Assembly: GCF_910592395.1 (NCBI RefSeq)
Contig: NC_088311.1
Coordinates: 13,020,501-13,084,500, forward strand
Direction of reading: 5' to 3'
DNA length: 64,000 nucleotides
DNA from: Lineus longissimus
Lineage: Eukaryota > Nemertea > Pilidiophora > Heteronemertea > Lineidae
The translations under genes were made by a program, and so were the position numbers. Below the pieces are notes generated by a model. It was not told where the DNA came from, ran no database searches, and saw only the letters and a program-made list of their open reading frames with translations. Below, piece after piece: positions 1-12,608 of the stretch. Numbering within the stretch: the stretch's first letter is position 1; each line of letters starts with the position of its first letter.

Positions 1-2928
1 GAATTTGTCGAGGTGCCTTATGCAACACCTACAGATGATGTCCTTGTATTCGAGAAACCCATCCTTGAGCCGGTTCAGGATTCGTTTGGATCAGCAGATC
101 TGACCGCTGCCATAGGCAGCATCATTGACAACATGTGAGTACAGAAGTGTAGTGCATAATTTGGAAGTGCGCCTACACCATTTTTCTTGAAGATATGTGA
201 TGTATGGATCCTTATGTACATAGACTATTTAAATATGATATCAATAACATGATGGAAAATAGTTGCAGGTTTTGTATTTAATTCAACTGCTGATTACTGA
301 CTTGGTCCCAAGTAGGCTGCCCTTGGGTGACAGTAATTTGTTCAGCTTCATATTTCATATTTTGGCCACCATGGGGCACTAACTTAATTGCATTTAAGTT
401 TTAAACAAATTATCAATCATCCATCGTGCTCATGATCATGCCACTTATGATAGCCAATATGGGATCTTGGGTATGGATCTAGAAATCCTCCCAACAATTT
501 CCCCTTTTCAGGTGACAAACTTTGTTTATCTTCCTTGTTCTTCTCTCTGCTTCGTGTCCTTGGTCAGCTGGTGAGCAAATGGGCCATTCCATTGTTTTTA
601 ATATCATTCACCATTTTAATTACAGCACAGCTGAAGACCCGAAGGCAGTATTGGCCGAGTTTACAAAAGCCTTTTTACAGGGCAGACCACTTGATGTCGA
701 TGTTGAAAGATCTTTGACGATGGTGGGCGATGTTGAAGAAATCTTCTTGGACAGGGAGGAAATTTTTCCAACTGCTTTCAGTGAACTGATGCGAGGGCAT
801 GTAAATCGCAGGCTCCCTCTCCGGGTCAACCTACTCGGAGAGGATGTTGATGATTTAGGTGGGCCAAGACGAGAGGTCCTGACCCTGCTCCACAGGGAGG
901 TTCTGAATAATTTTGTGGCCAATGGATCATTGGTCACAAATCCCGCATTTGTTCGGCAGAAAACAATTTGAGTTTGCGGGAATGATCTGTGGTAAGTCCA
1001 TTCTCAATGGAATGAATAAACAAACAGACAATAAAACATGAACCTGTCATGTTGAAAAGATGTTGAACCAGAGATTCTCATTGGCTGATTATGAGTATTT
1101 GCCAAGATCGTCCGATAGGATTACATCATCATCTAGAATTTCAAAAGTTACTCGGGGTTACCATGGTTACAGTCCAGTCTCGAGAGAAAAAGTAACTTTT
1201 TGCAGAGTTGGGGTCAAGGAGTTCAGATGTAATAAAATATTGTAGAGGTTTACATCATATCATTGGACTGAAATTATGAATTGCATATGAAGCTACAATA
1301 AATAGGCATATTGTAAAGCCTTCATTCGAGAGACAATACACCTAGGAATTCTTCTCGCTTTTCAGCCCTATGTCCACTCCAGGGAGGTCCACTGCCAAAG
1401 TTCTTCGGGCAAGATGTCGTGCAACATATGACATTAAATGGTGGGAACGCTTCAGATGAATTGAAGCAGTTCATCAGAGGTTTGGATCTTTATGGAATAT
1501 ATAAGGTATATAGACTAGTCTACATGTACATTACTGGTACTAGCATTCTTTCAATGTGTATAACAAAACATCAGTTATCCTCCCAGGATTTTGATTAACC
1601 ATGTTAACCAAATTCTGATTCTGCATTCTATGCATCACTACATGTGTACAGTCTTAGTCAATTCGTTGTTAATTGATCCAAGAGCATTAAACTTTCAGCA
1701 TTTTCCCAAAATTCACTGTTCTGCAGTGAACAAACAATATGAAAACTCGTGACAGAGAACATCATGAGTTCGGGCAACAGCAATAACCAAGACCGAATGT
1801 GTGTTTGGAGAATTGTGAAACAATGAATGATTTTTTCCTTCAAATTTGAATGTTTGAAGTCTGAATCATACATACACTGTAAACGTACTTTATGGATGGC
1901 TCCTCAAAAAGTCTTGACGAGCATGTTCAGCTTGAAAGAAGAAAGTATCAGACTGAAACATGGTCCCAACAAGCAGTCAGTACTAGTATTATTAGCTAGC
2001 GCTGCGAGGGATGACTGCATTTCCCAGGGGTATCTGCATAAACGCCTCCACTGTTTGCTGATAATGTTTAGTCTCTCATTTCAGCTGATGGATAAAAACC
2101 CTGAATGCCGTATTTTCTTCAACAAGGATATGGAGAAAGAGACACCTCTGTCTGTATCGATTTTACTGAACCTGTTCCTCCCAACCCAGTATTCTGCTAA
2201 TGGGTCCAATAGGAGACAGAAAGAAAAGGCGGCTATGAAATTCTTCACTAAATGGCTTCGTGAAGTTTAAGGTAAGAATTGTTGAAAGAGGCTTAAGTCT
2301 TTTAAAGAACTCTACATGTATGTTCACATGGGGACAGGATATTGAATAAATTATTACATGAGAACATATACCAATCATAAATTCCGACTTATTATGCATT
2401 TATTCTGCACTGCTTGATCGAAGATGTCGAAGTCATTGCTCCTGCCTCATAAGGTTTATTCACTCAGGCCACGAGTTCTGAAAAATATTAAAATTAAGTG
2501 ACATGGTGTTTGGCAGGTATACTACTACTAGAATGTATGTCATAGTTTTGCAAGTGCCTCGGTGTATTATTGGACAATTGGAGCCAATTCCATTTTAATC
2601 TTTACTTTCAGCTTGCAACAGGTATTTCATTCAACCAGGAGGAGAGGAGTCTCCTTCCAAAATAGACCTTGGCGACGTTCTGAGGTTTGTAACTGGGTGT
2701 GAACGCATCCCGTTATTTGGCTTCTCACCAAAACCAACAATGATTTTTGTGGTAAAGGATTCAAGTGACCCAAATGTATTCCTCTTATCAGCCTCAACAT
2801 GTACAAACATGTTGAGAATGCCCGTGGAAGGAAATGCTCTCTCACAGTTGGATGAACAATCCATGTTTCGTGTCTTCGATACATCATTCAGCTGTGACGG
2901 CTTCATGAAGGAAAGAATGGACACATGA
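1..2928 (+). pseudogene. HECT-type E3 ubiquitin ligase, 3' part, likely pseudogene
   Basis: Five exons can be traced: <1-134, 626-991, 1366-1505, 2085-2272 and 2612-2928, with consensus GT-AG junctions and compatible phases. Together they give a HECT domain. The N-lobe entry motif (LGEDVDDLGGPRRE) is in exon 2. The last exon has the catalytic-cysteine motif (STCTNMLRMP), as in the intact HECT gene at 6214-11305. Known role of the family: the cysteine accepts ubiquitin from an E2 and passes it to a substrate lysine. Two lesions are visible. A run of four A at 960-963 shifts the frame just before the conserved FEFAGM segment. A TAA at 2269-2271 sits exactly at the end of exon 4, where the neighbouring gene has Gln (CAA). 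Splicing at the strong donor after 2272 keeps the stop; an alternative weaker donor (GTGAAG, about 2260) would remove it. The 5' end of the gene lies outside the window. Confidence 0.8.
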
Positions 2929-3362
2929 AGTTAAAACAGGAAAAACAAATTTTGCCTCATCATCAGGGTGGACTCAATTTGTCCTCGTTTGTTGAAATAG
3001 GGACAAATACACCTTTGGTTTTGCGAAAAACTGAAATTGCCTTGGTGTTTAAACACCCTGATTTAACTGCTTCGATTATTTGAAATACATTGAATATCTT
3101 CTTTATTCATGAGTGCAACACAACATATATTTTAGCTGTACACATTTACCCGGTCTTTATTGATAAGATATCTCACTTAAACCCATGCATCATGCTTACA
3201 TGTGGGCAAAGCAGTTTCTTTTGTAGTGAATTATGTATTTGTGTTTCAAAGAGCCATTGTCTGACAAAGTAGTTATACAGAGGTTGCGTAATTTTCCGAT
3301 TTAGACAAGAGTTGCAGCCAATTATGAGTGTACTCAACAACTGTATGAGCAGTAGTACATTT
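2929..3362. other. Intergenic, A/T-rich
   Basis: This is the 3' flank of the HECT pseudogene. I see no open coding exon or structured repeat here. Confidence 0.5.
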
Positions 3363-3591
3363 TTAGTATGTTTGAGGAGGCAGGAGTGAACTCATATGTT
3401 CCCTCATAAGTCTATAAGTGTTCATTCCCCATTCATCTTCAACATCATTGGGATCAAACTGTTCATAAACCCTTGCAATCTCTTCAGCTCCAAATGTTAC
3501 TTGAACATTTTCCACAATGACTCCTGCATCAGTGACCCTTTCATCTGGCAATGGGGCCTCTGCATCTATTCCAAAATGTGCTGCTTGTTCC
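3363..3591 (-). CDS. Terminal exon of a minus-strand gene, possibly integrase-core family
   Basis: On the minus strand a long polypyrimidine tract ending in CAG (about 3592-3601) is followed by an open frame of about 75 residues, ending at a stop near 3365. The peptide starts EQAAHFGIDAEAPLP and ends HMSSLLPPQTY. Its layout, a short 'GVIVENVQV' strand followed by an acidic stretch and a 'WGMNTYRLMREHM' helix, resembles the extreme C-terminus of integrase-core DDE proteins, the family found at 12609-13706. I infer that link from memory of the family and it is weak. No upstream exon is recognised within the window; the sequence to about 4580 is filled with A/T-rich non-coding DNA and then the satellite element. 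Confidence 0.4.
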
Positions 3592-4580
3592 TGAAAAAAA
3601 ACAGGAATACTTATAGGAATTTTACATCCACGAGTACCAATGCATCTTCATGTAATGCACAAAATGTAGAATTCACACTGACCAGTTGATAAGCCGTTTG
3701 ACGATACATTTATGTCTACATACATTTCAATGCTTTAATTCAAAACTCCTCAAACACTGAACTTCCTTAAAAAACACGAGAGAAAGGAAATCACTGAAAA
3801 TGTTATGAAATAGATTTCAGTTGACCTACTTTGATGATTTACTGAATCACAGCTGAGCACCAGGCCCTTTTGTTGTGATGGTATGAAGACGCAGAGAACA
3901 ATCATGTGGGGGAGATGATCAATTACTTATTATTTATCTCGGAGAGATAACAGTACTTAATATTGGTGACACTATTTACGCTAAAGAGCACACGGTCGAT
4001 GAATCCATCAACTGTATGGTTAGACAATATGTCTACTGAAGATCGCGCAAAATACTTTGTGTACTCTTATGGCATACGAGATACAGGTATACATGCATGA
4101 CATGGTCTTACTTATAGAGAGCAAACCATGATGACCTTTACTGATACCATACACCAATTCAGAATCTCATATTTGGTACACTGTACATATCCATGTATAT
4201 AGGTCATTCTTTCATCGAATGCTTATTTTCTTATATCACTTATTCATGTTATTCATTTAAATTCATGTTCGAGTTTCTCATAATAGTTGTTCATTTAGGG
4301 CCATGTTCATGCACATCTGAATTTGTTAATTGCTGTGTGATATTTTGAGCATTTTTGAACAATATCCTGATGGAGTTGTGGCCTTAGCATTATTACCATT
4401 GGAGGATGCAGTTTTTAAAAAAATGACTTTTTCTCATGAGAAGTTTTCATTCAAATCCCAGGATCAAAGAACCACACCCCACTCCATAAAATTAGTTAAG
4501 ACTTAGCTACATGAAGTGAAACCCTAGTCAAATTCTGTTGGTGAACAAAAAAGAGTTTTAGTTAAAAAGTAGGGCATATT
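3592..4580. other. Non-coding A/T-rich interval
   Basis: I see no convincing exon, hairpin or tandem repeat. It may be an intron of the minus-strand gene ending at 3363. Confidence 0.4.
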
Positions 4581-5280
4581 ACGGTGGCCCATTAGGGACA
4601 TCATGTTTTTTTTAGATTCAAATACGATTATTTTTTCTCGAATTTTCTCCACGGAATTAAGTATTTTCTCCACGGAATTAAGTATTTTCTCCACGGAAAT
4701 AAATACTTTTCTCCACGGAAATAAATACTTTTCTCCACGGAAACAACATTTATCTCCGCGGAAATAAATACTTTTCTCCACGGAAATAAATACTTTTCTC
4801 CACGGAAATAACATTTATCTCCACGGAAATAACATTGATCTCCACGGAAATAAATACTTTTCTCCACGGAAATAAATACTTTTCTCCACGGAAATAACAT
4901 TTATCTCCACGGAAATAAATACTTTTCTCCACGGAAACAACATTTATCTCCGCGGAAATAAATACTTTTCTCCACGGAAATAAATACTTTTCTCCACGGA
5001 AATAACATTTATCTCCACGGAAATAACATTGATCTCCACGGAAATAAATACTTTTCTCCACGGAAATAAATACTTTTCTCCACGGAAATAACATTTATCT
5101 CCACGGAAATAAATACTTTTCTCCACGGAAATAACATTTATCTCCACGGAAATAAATACTTTTCTCCACGGAAATAAATACTTTTCTCCACGGAATTAAG
5201 TATTTTCTCCGCGGAAATAAATAATTGATTCCGCTGATATGATTGGTCCTGCATTTTAGAGGACGAGGTCAAGGTGAAAC
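4581..5280 (-). repeat. Satellite-bearing repeat element, copy 1 (minus orientation)
   Basis: About 27 tandem monomers (about 4640-5224) carry the core CTCCACGGAAATAA. They are bounded by a unique flank with ACGGTGGCCCATTAGGGAC at 4581 and, at the other end, a flank containing 'ccgctgatatgattggt'. The same two flanks bound the array at 14676-15800 in the opposite orientation. The array is therefore part of a dispersed element and did not arise locally. Open frames across it encode only iterated 'YLFPWRKVFISVE' peptides and are not genes. Confidence 0.85.
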
Positions 5281-6213
5281 TATTAACCCTTAAACCCCAA
5301 CCTTGCGGTAGGCTCGGGAACCAAGCTGTACAGGCGCTGCCCGCTGGAACACGAGGCCGCTTGTCAATCCCGTTTGACATTGTCAGATCTGACTATACGT
5401 GTATAGTGTTGGCATGAAGACTGTGGAAGATGTAAGTAACACGATGATTGTCAGATTTGATACGTTTTGAATCATAAAAATGCAGTTGGTAGCATCTTTG
5501 TAGAGTGGCCTAGTATCAGTGAAGAAAACGGTACGTGGAGACCCACTGCCGATGTTATGTATAGCTAGCTATCGCGCGCAGTAGCTGACGTGTATGTGAT
5601 ATTGTGCAGGTGGCTTAGGCTTAGAGTCATGACAGTACATGTAAATGCAGTACGCCTTGGCACGTTTTCTGTAGCTATTAAATTCGATTTTTTTAAAATG
5701 TTCATTTGATTCAAATGCGGTCGATTCCGTTACATATTTTATTCGATTTTGCCACATATTCATTTTATGTTACCTAAACATTCATTCAATTTTGCAGTAT
5801 AGGCCTATATTTGTCGCGTCGCGGGATTCTGATAGTAGTATCATGTAAGTTCGAAATAAAAGGGGTTGGTTAGGGGAGACCGGGGCTAGTTCGCCCCATT
5901 TGCTACATAAATGCTTATATGTCACCCAATATAGAATAAAAATGTCTCAAACTACCTCTGTATGATAGCTGTGGTTCTTGGCTATAAACAAAACCCTATA
6001 GTTTGATGGCATGATGGCATCAATTTCCTGAGTAAAAGTGATGTTGATGTTCGTAACCGCTGGGGCTATATTGGCCTGAAACTTGGTACACAATGTACCA
6101 CTAGATAAGATCTCCTCCCAGACCAAGTTTCGGTTCGATATGTACAGTTAAGGCCCACATTTTGTTGGTCACTGCTACATTTATGTGTCAGTGTTATTTG
6201 TCTTTTATTTCAG
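5281..6213. other. Upstream region of the SAM-UIM-HECT gene
   Basis: No confident exon. About 5870-6170 contains the string 'gggagaccggggctagttcgcccc', which looks like a dispersed repeat. The first exon and promoter of the downstream gene probably lie here or further left, but I cannot locate them. Confidence 0.4.
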
Positions 6214-9200
6214 ATTTGTGGTTTTCTTTCGTCCAGGTGCATTCCAGACATTGTATTGGAAAATATTCGTCAACAGAAGGTTAGTATTATACTGAATCGG
6301 CGTTCCCTGAAGCAAAACTGATACAGTTATACTGTGTATTTTAGACAGGTTTGTGGCAAATATTCATTTTTGCCACGAGAGGGATGGCCATTTATAAGCA
6401 GGTCTAAACAATACTTGGAATGGAACGTGACTTACGCTCGTCCTTCTTTCAGATTGATGGAGATGTTGTCCGCGTTTTAGATGAAAGTCAACTCATAGAA
6501 GTGGGCATCACGGCACTTGGTGACAGATCAATGCTCAGAAATTTCTGCCAGTCTGATTCAAACACCACTCAGCCCATTAACCAGCCGACTGCAGTCGCAA
6601 GCACCCCTTCCACGACTACATGTAGGCCTAGCAGCGACAGGAGGGCATATTTGTTGAAATGCCTACGGGAGAATTACGGTTCACAGCGTCAGCGCTTTCA
6701 AAATCGTGAGAAACGTTCCCATGCCAGTAAAGGTCGTCCTGTGAGTATGAAGCGCGCGGTCGAGATGAGATTGCGGATCCTTTGCAAACAAGATGATGGA
6801 ACCGTAACACACCCAGGACGGCGGGATTCAAAGCCAGTAAAAAAGCCATTGGGAGATAAAAACATGATCAACTTGAAGATCGACCCAAGTATTGGATATG
6901 AACAATTCCTTGAAATTGTTAAAGAAGCCTTTTTCCCCGGTGGAATGAACCCTGTAGTCGGAGACATTGATCTTTTTCAAGGGTTTGAACTTGTTGATGG
7001 TCTCAACATCAACATTTGTACAGGCTTGCAGGATTTCTCTTTGAATAAATACATAGAAAAGAAGAACACGTCTGGAGCACTACGCCTTAATCTGTTGCTT
7101 TCTATGGTGGAACCGGAACCTCACGCCGATGATCCAACAGTAACAGGGATGATTGAATCAGATCCGGACCCAGATTATTTGCCAGACTTGGATATTAAAA
7201 GTGAACACATAGCAACAAGCCCTTCTGGGGAGGTACTCATTCGAAGAAACCAATGTCGTAGGGCATCTCCACAGGCAACAAGACCTGCAGCAGCACCAGT
7301 ACCATCAACAGCTACATTGGAACCTGCCTTTGCTCAACCTTCAGCTTCAAGTGCAGACAACACAGCACACAGGAGACATCTGTAATTCTTCATTTATGTT
7401 CGATTTTTCATATTCTTCCTGCAGTAATGGGAGTTGCTTCCCAGCAATATATTCCGACGAAAATGTTTCAAGTGTAATGGTACAGGCACCTGTTCAAATC
7501 TGCATCCAAAGGCGATCCATTTCATCCGTTATGTGTCACCGATGTGTCATGAACATAATGAGGTGGCTGTATAGCGGAAAAGTGCGTTCACACTAATGTA
7601 GATCAATCTGGCACTCGTTCTAATCGATCTATGCAGCTGGATCGATCACAGAACGCTTCAGAAGGTGGTCTTGATAAGTCCATCAGAAGCGAATCCAGTG
7701 TGAATGGCTGGATCGTTCCAGCCACCATCCGTCTGCTCGGATCGTATGATTTTCGTGTCTGAATGCGCGATGCGATACATCCAGATCGCTTCTAAATTGA
7801 CTTCATCATCGGCGGTTTGGTGAACTTTACTTTCAACGTTTAGCCAGATCAAGTATTGTTGAATGGCATACAATTCAACTTTTGTCAAAATTGCATGAAG
7901 GGTTTAAGTCTCCTACATTTTTTCAGAATATATTCCGATTTGCTGGTTGAGAGCGACGAAGAAGAAGATGATGAAGACCTTAATTTAGCTATAGCGGCGA
8001 GTTTGGCGGATGCCTCAAAACGGTATACCCGTTCCATAACCATATAAAATTCCTTTGTTAGGTCCCATGGTTGAGTTCTTACCATAGAAGAATGGCTTCC
8101 ATCGTCATCAACCGGCGGCCGGTCCGCCTGTGTCCTCCGGTCGTACATGCAGGCGTCGAGATTGACGTAAATCTTTATAGTTCCACCGGGAAGTATGTAA
8201 ATCACAGCGTTGTGAAATGAATGCCCATCAGCGCTGTAACAGCATACCCTGTTTGTCTACAATCGTATAAACGGATACCCCCTCCAAGGGAAATGTCCAA
8301 AGCCAAAGGCAGTGTAGGCTTTTTGTTCACTGGTCTTTATCATGACCTTTTTTTTCAATGACAGACTTTAAATTATTTTTCACAGTCATGAAGAAACGAC
8401 GCTGACCGATTTGCTTGTTGAACTTAGCTCTCGGGTTGACAAGACGTGTCAGCCGAATTTGATAAATGTGGCCCGCTCTAGACTCCTGGCAGCCGCGTGC
8501 AGGGCCTTTGGGAGGCAGCGATTCCAGCCTACCCACCCTTTATCGTTGAAATTCATGGATGATATCGGCCAGTCAGAGGGTGCCATAGATGATGGTGGAC
8601 CGACACAAGAGTTTTTTACTCTGCTACTCCGCAAGTTCCAAGAAAATGGTATGTTTGAAGGACCTGATGATCGGAAGATTATTGTACCTTATCAACCAGG
8701 TAAGTCGCAGGCTCAGCCCGAAGATTTTAGAAGTAGTAAAAGACGGGAATGTTGAGTACGATAAAACGACTTTGCCAAGTATCACAATGTATTATTGGAT
8801 CACAAACTGACCTTTTAAAATCAACCATTTTACCATTTACTGATGCTATTTTTAGCCTGAATTTTGATGGCCGCGGTTTTTCTTGGCTATTAAACAACCT
8901 ATGGCTCAATCTGCTGGATGAAATTTAGTGGATTGGTGACGAAATTGATTTCCCTTGATTTCCTGACAGTTTGTCAGTACATAACAGTAATTTTCCAGGT
9001 TTGTTTACGACAAATTGAAAAACTGAAAGAAAAAAAAACAGTTGCACATTATGGCTCTTTGATATACTTTATGCTGATGGGTCATAAGCCCGGTCATAAG
9101 GACATTTCTTCAGGGACGTATAATCTGGGACAAGGATCTGGAACACAAAGATGGCCCCGATGTGGACAACCTTGGTACCATGATGCCACGTTGTGCTCCA

Positions 9201-11305
9201 TAAAGCGGGGGATCCACTGTCGCGATTTTGGCTTGCGACGTTGATGCGATGGCTTGCTAAAATTTTAGATTAACGAAATGAACTACACAAAGCTGCGGAA
9301 GCTCTTGCCGACAACTGTGTAAATTATAATGGATTTATAAACATGAATTTTGTATAATGGCCATTTGAAAAAAAATGAAAATTTGGCGATCGCAACTTCG
9401 TCGCAATTGCGTCGCAAGCCACAATCGCGACAGCATTCCCCACTTACGCCGCAAGATTTGTTCGTGTTTTTTTTCTATTGCAGCTAAGAAGAATGATCTT
9501 TACTACTTCTGCGGATACACGATGGCACTTGCAATGGTGCATGTGTCGAAAGGACCACACTTTATCTCCCCCACAATGTACGATGCAATAACGAAGGGGC
9601 CCGAAGCGGTGCATCCTACCTTCGATGACGTTCACCCGCTGGAAATCCGTAATATGTTGATGAAGGTATTTAATTTAATTGTATAAAAAAGCACTCGAAA
9701 AAAAGTCCAAAGCAACACGGACCTAATACACAGGGATGCGCAACTTGCCGAATTTACTGGAAAACACATTGTGGAAAGCGGAAGTCTCCTTTTGGTCACG
9801 TGGCATTCGCTATAGGCAAAGGGCGAATGGCCAGATTGTGTCCATTGCCTTTCCAGGTCAATTTTCCTATACCTTTTGGCTGGTGTCGATAAAATAACAT
9901 CCGTAGGTAATTTATTTTTTAGGCTTGTAGATCAGAACTCACTTTTATTATGATTATCTCAAAACTATTTTTGTGTTGCGCAATGGCATGTATGTGAATG
10001 GGTTTGTTGCTAATCAGGTGATGTTCATGTGGCCGTGATTTTACTTACGTACGTTCTAGCAGTATTAGGGAGTTTAAGAATTCAAACGATAAACGTTAAC
10101 TTTACGACAACGTTATTTTTCGTACTGCAATACGTCACATTTTTGTTTACAATTTCGGTACGATGAATAACGTTGTCGTAAAGTTAACGTTTATCGTTTG
10201 AATTCTTAAACTCCCTATTAACCCAGTATGACCGGTTCTTATATACTGATTAGATAAATGAGGCTACCAATATGGACGAGCTGCATAAAGCGATGGACGA
10301 CGCGAGTACCTTTTTGGACATTTCTGGATGCTACATTCCAATTCGCACTCTTGTAGACAAGGAAGTGGTAGTGACAGCCAGTGTCAAGTTCCAGGTGCTG
10401 ACAAGAATAAGAGAATTCATGGACCGGTATGTACAAATTAGTGAGTAAACATTAGCCTGTAATGCAACTGTCAAAATGAAATATCGAACCCTTGTGAAGT
10501 AGAAGCACTGAGATTTCCCACTTTTATAGTAAAAAACTCGCTAAATGTATGCAAAGTGTCAACAAAAGGTATCTTACATTTTCTTCTTCAAGATTCGTTG
10601 CTGGTCTTTCTGTGCTGGGTGTGTACCAGAGAATAAAAGAAAACCCCGACATATTTAGGCCCATTTGGTGCTTCAAGCCTGAACGTCTCACTGTGGACAC
10701 AATTAAGAATCTATTTGTGCAAGCCCTTCCCGAACCAGGCCACAATCTGAGAGATAGGAGTGCTTGCGTCCTGGCTTTCTGGTATGATTACCTGGAAGAT
10801 GTACAAGGTAAGTGCACTCCAGACAACCTTCTCTAGATGTCCCTCCGTGATCTTCAGTCGTACGCCATTCAGGGTCAGGTTTTACAGTGACATTTCCTCA
10901 CTCCCTTTTGTTCTTCATCAGGACGATATTTATTCGCTCATCTGGGAGATTGTGAGCAGTTTAAAACTTACGTAGTTTGCTAATAATACAGACCGCAAGA
11001 TTGCACGTGCATGTGGGATAAACCGCTCCCCTCCATTCAAATATTGTGTCTCCTTATTTGCAGAAGGAAACTGCCAAGCCGAACTCAAGGACATTCTCTT
11101 CTTTGCAACAGGGGTTGAATACGTCCCACCTCTTGGATTCAACACGCAGCCCACTCTTGAATTTCACCAGGAAGGAAAATTTCCGATGGCAAGCACTTGT
11201 GAGTGCCAATTACGGTTGCCCCTGGATGAAATAGAAAACTATGACCGGTTTAAGTCAAACATGGACGAAGGATTCCTGAACACTGTGGGCTTTGGGCGTG
11301 CCTAA
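6214..11305 (+). CDS. SAM-UIM-HECT E3 ubiquitin ligase (eight exons, 5' end not defined)
   Basis: Exons: 6214-6279, 6453-7381, 7927-8022, 8386-8699, 9484-9665, 10254-10426, 10593-10807, 11064-11305. Every junction is GT-AG and the phases agree, giving one uninterrupted frame to a TAA at 11303-11305. Domains in order: a SAM-like module across the first two exons ('KIDGDVVRVLDE...GITALGDRSML'), a basic linker with a conserved central block (6770-7110), a ubiquitin-interacting motif in exon 3 ('DEDLNLAIAASLADAS' with Glu/Asp cluster, Ala and Ser in place), then a HECT domain of about 375 residues from exon 4 onward ('AIDDGGPTQEFF'). The active-site Cys is in 'MASTCECQLRLP' in the last exon. Inferred role: ubiquitin transfer, with SAM for assembly and UIM for binding ubiquitin chains. 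No ATG start is assigned because an upstream exon is likely. The adjacent pseudogene at 1-2928 is a divergent HECT paralogue. Confidence 0.88.
9207..9441. mobile_element. MITE-like inverted-repeat element in a HECT-gene intron
   Basis: The ends are imperfect inverted repeats of about 50 bp. The left arm (9207-9258) reads GGGGATCCACTGTCGCGATT and the right arm (9384-9441) is the reverse complement of GGGGAATGCTGTCGCGATT. The interior has no coding capacity. The element lies wholly between exons 8386-8699 and 9484-9665, and its right end is only about 40 bp from the acceptor. Confidence 0.7.
10068..10215. mobile_element. 148-bp MITE with TA target duplication (Tc1/mariner-like)
   Basis: Almost perfect terminal inverted repeats of about 50 bp (starting GGGAGTTTAAGAATTCAAAC) enclose a short unique centre. 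TA dinucleotides flank both ends (10066-10067, 10216-10217). TA duplications are typical of Tc1/mariner elements; this copy carries no transposase. It lies in the intron just before exon 10254-10426. A fragment resembling its inner arm ('ttgtcgtaaatttaacg') occurs near 12384. Confidence 0.88.
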
Positions 11306-12608
11306 ACTCCTGGTTCTTCGCAATCACTTGAAAAGCCGTCACTGTCACTGTGTAAAAGCTTATTGTTGCAATATGCCAGACGAACATTCCATTGACCAAT
11401 GTAATTTGTTGTTTTTTAATAATATTTTTATACTGAACACAGTTCAACTTTTGATAATGTTTCTGTACTGAACATAGTCCGACTATGTAACGCTTTTGTA
11501 CTGAACAGGGTGAAGTTCTGTAATTGATTTTATGTTGTGTATCATACTCGGGGAAAAATACAGAAATTTTTCATTCTTGTATCAAACTAAACTGGTCCAA
11601 CTCGCAACTCGCCGCAATGTAATCTTTTGAATTACCCATATAAACTTTATAATGCCGAATCAATGTGGAGGTAAAGATTATATTCTCCGACCCTGAATTA
11701 GCAGTGACTCAGTAAAAGCGCTACTCCACTTCGAGTTTTATCGAGAAAAGTAGTTCTCGGTGAGTAATTCACCCTTGGTTTTTTACTGGTTAACTCACCT
11801 TATGACCTTTCGTCAGACCGATGAAAGTAACATCGGGCAACGGCGGAACTGTCTATGGACAGCAAACTTCAGGGAGAAAGCTCTCAAGTTGAGTTAGTGA
11901 CTTACATCAGGAAGAGATAACCTCCTGCTTACATGTAATTAGTTATTTGTTCAGTTAGCATTCCCAAGGAAATATTGTATACAGAAAGTCTTAAGAATTC
12001 CTGGTGGTTTATAGTTTAGAACTAGGGGAAACACTACGATTATGACGACGTAGAATATGACAAGTGAGGTCTGAGCCGCTGTGGGTGAACCTCCCTGAGA
12101 AATCAACATTGACTACATACATGTAATGTATAGGCAGTATTAAGGCATTGTTTAATGAAAAAAAGAAGAATAAGAAGTTAAGAAATAAAGTTTACTTTTT
12201 TATTATAAAATACATAAGTGTCAGTGTTGTTCTTTCCAGCTGATGGCCTGTTGGAAGTGCGCAGTGGCATGTGAGTGGTAGTGATGTACTAATACGGCTG
12301 AACATCGAGTTCCCGCCCACTTTACAAACTGGAGGGCACGAAGCCGAATTATAACTGAACTGCGTCTTGCGGAAACTCCCTATTGTCGTAAATTTAACGT
12401 ATCTGTTTCAGTTTCGCAATCAAGCTCCATTTACCTGTGGCACGATAAGCTAACTGAAGCTTATTTTTTGGCAATGGTGGCCGATTCTACGGCACCTTTC
12501 TGGCGAAAAACAAGTTAAAACTCCAAAACGTAGCTTGATCGTCGCCATTTAGAAAATCAGTTAACTTTCAAGAGTTTTACTTACTGGCTGATTGAACAAC
12601 AGGCAATT
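11306..12608. other. Intergenic region with short degenerate repeats
   Basis: The 3' flank of the HECT gene contains several diverged copies of 'tgtactgaacatagt' at about 11430-11510. A MITE-like arm fragment lies near 12380-12400. I see no coding exon. Confidence 0.5.

Noticed and set aside
1060-1245. Small open frame between HECT exons
   Set aside because: It lies in an intron with good flanking splice sites, and has no family motif.
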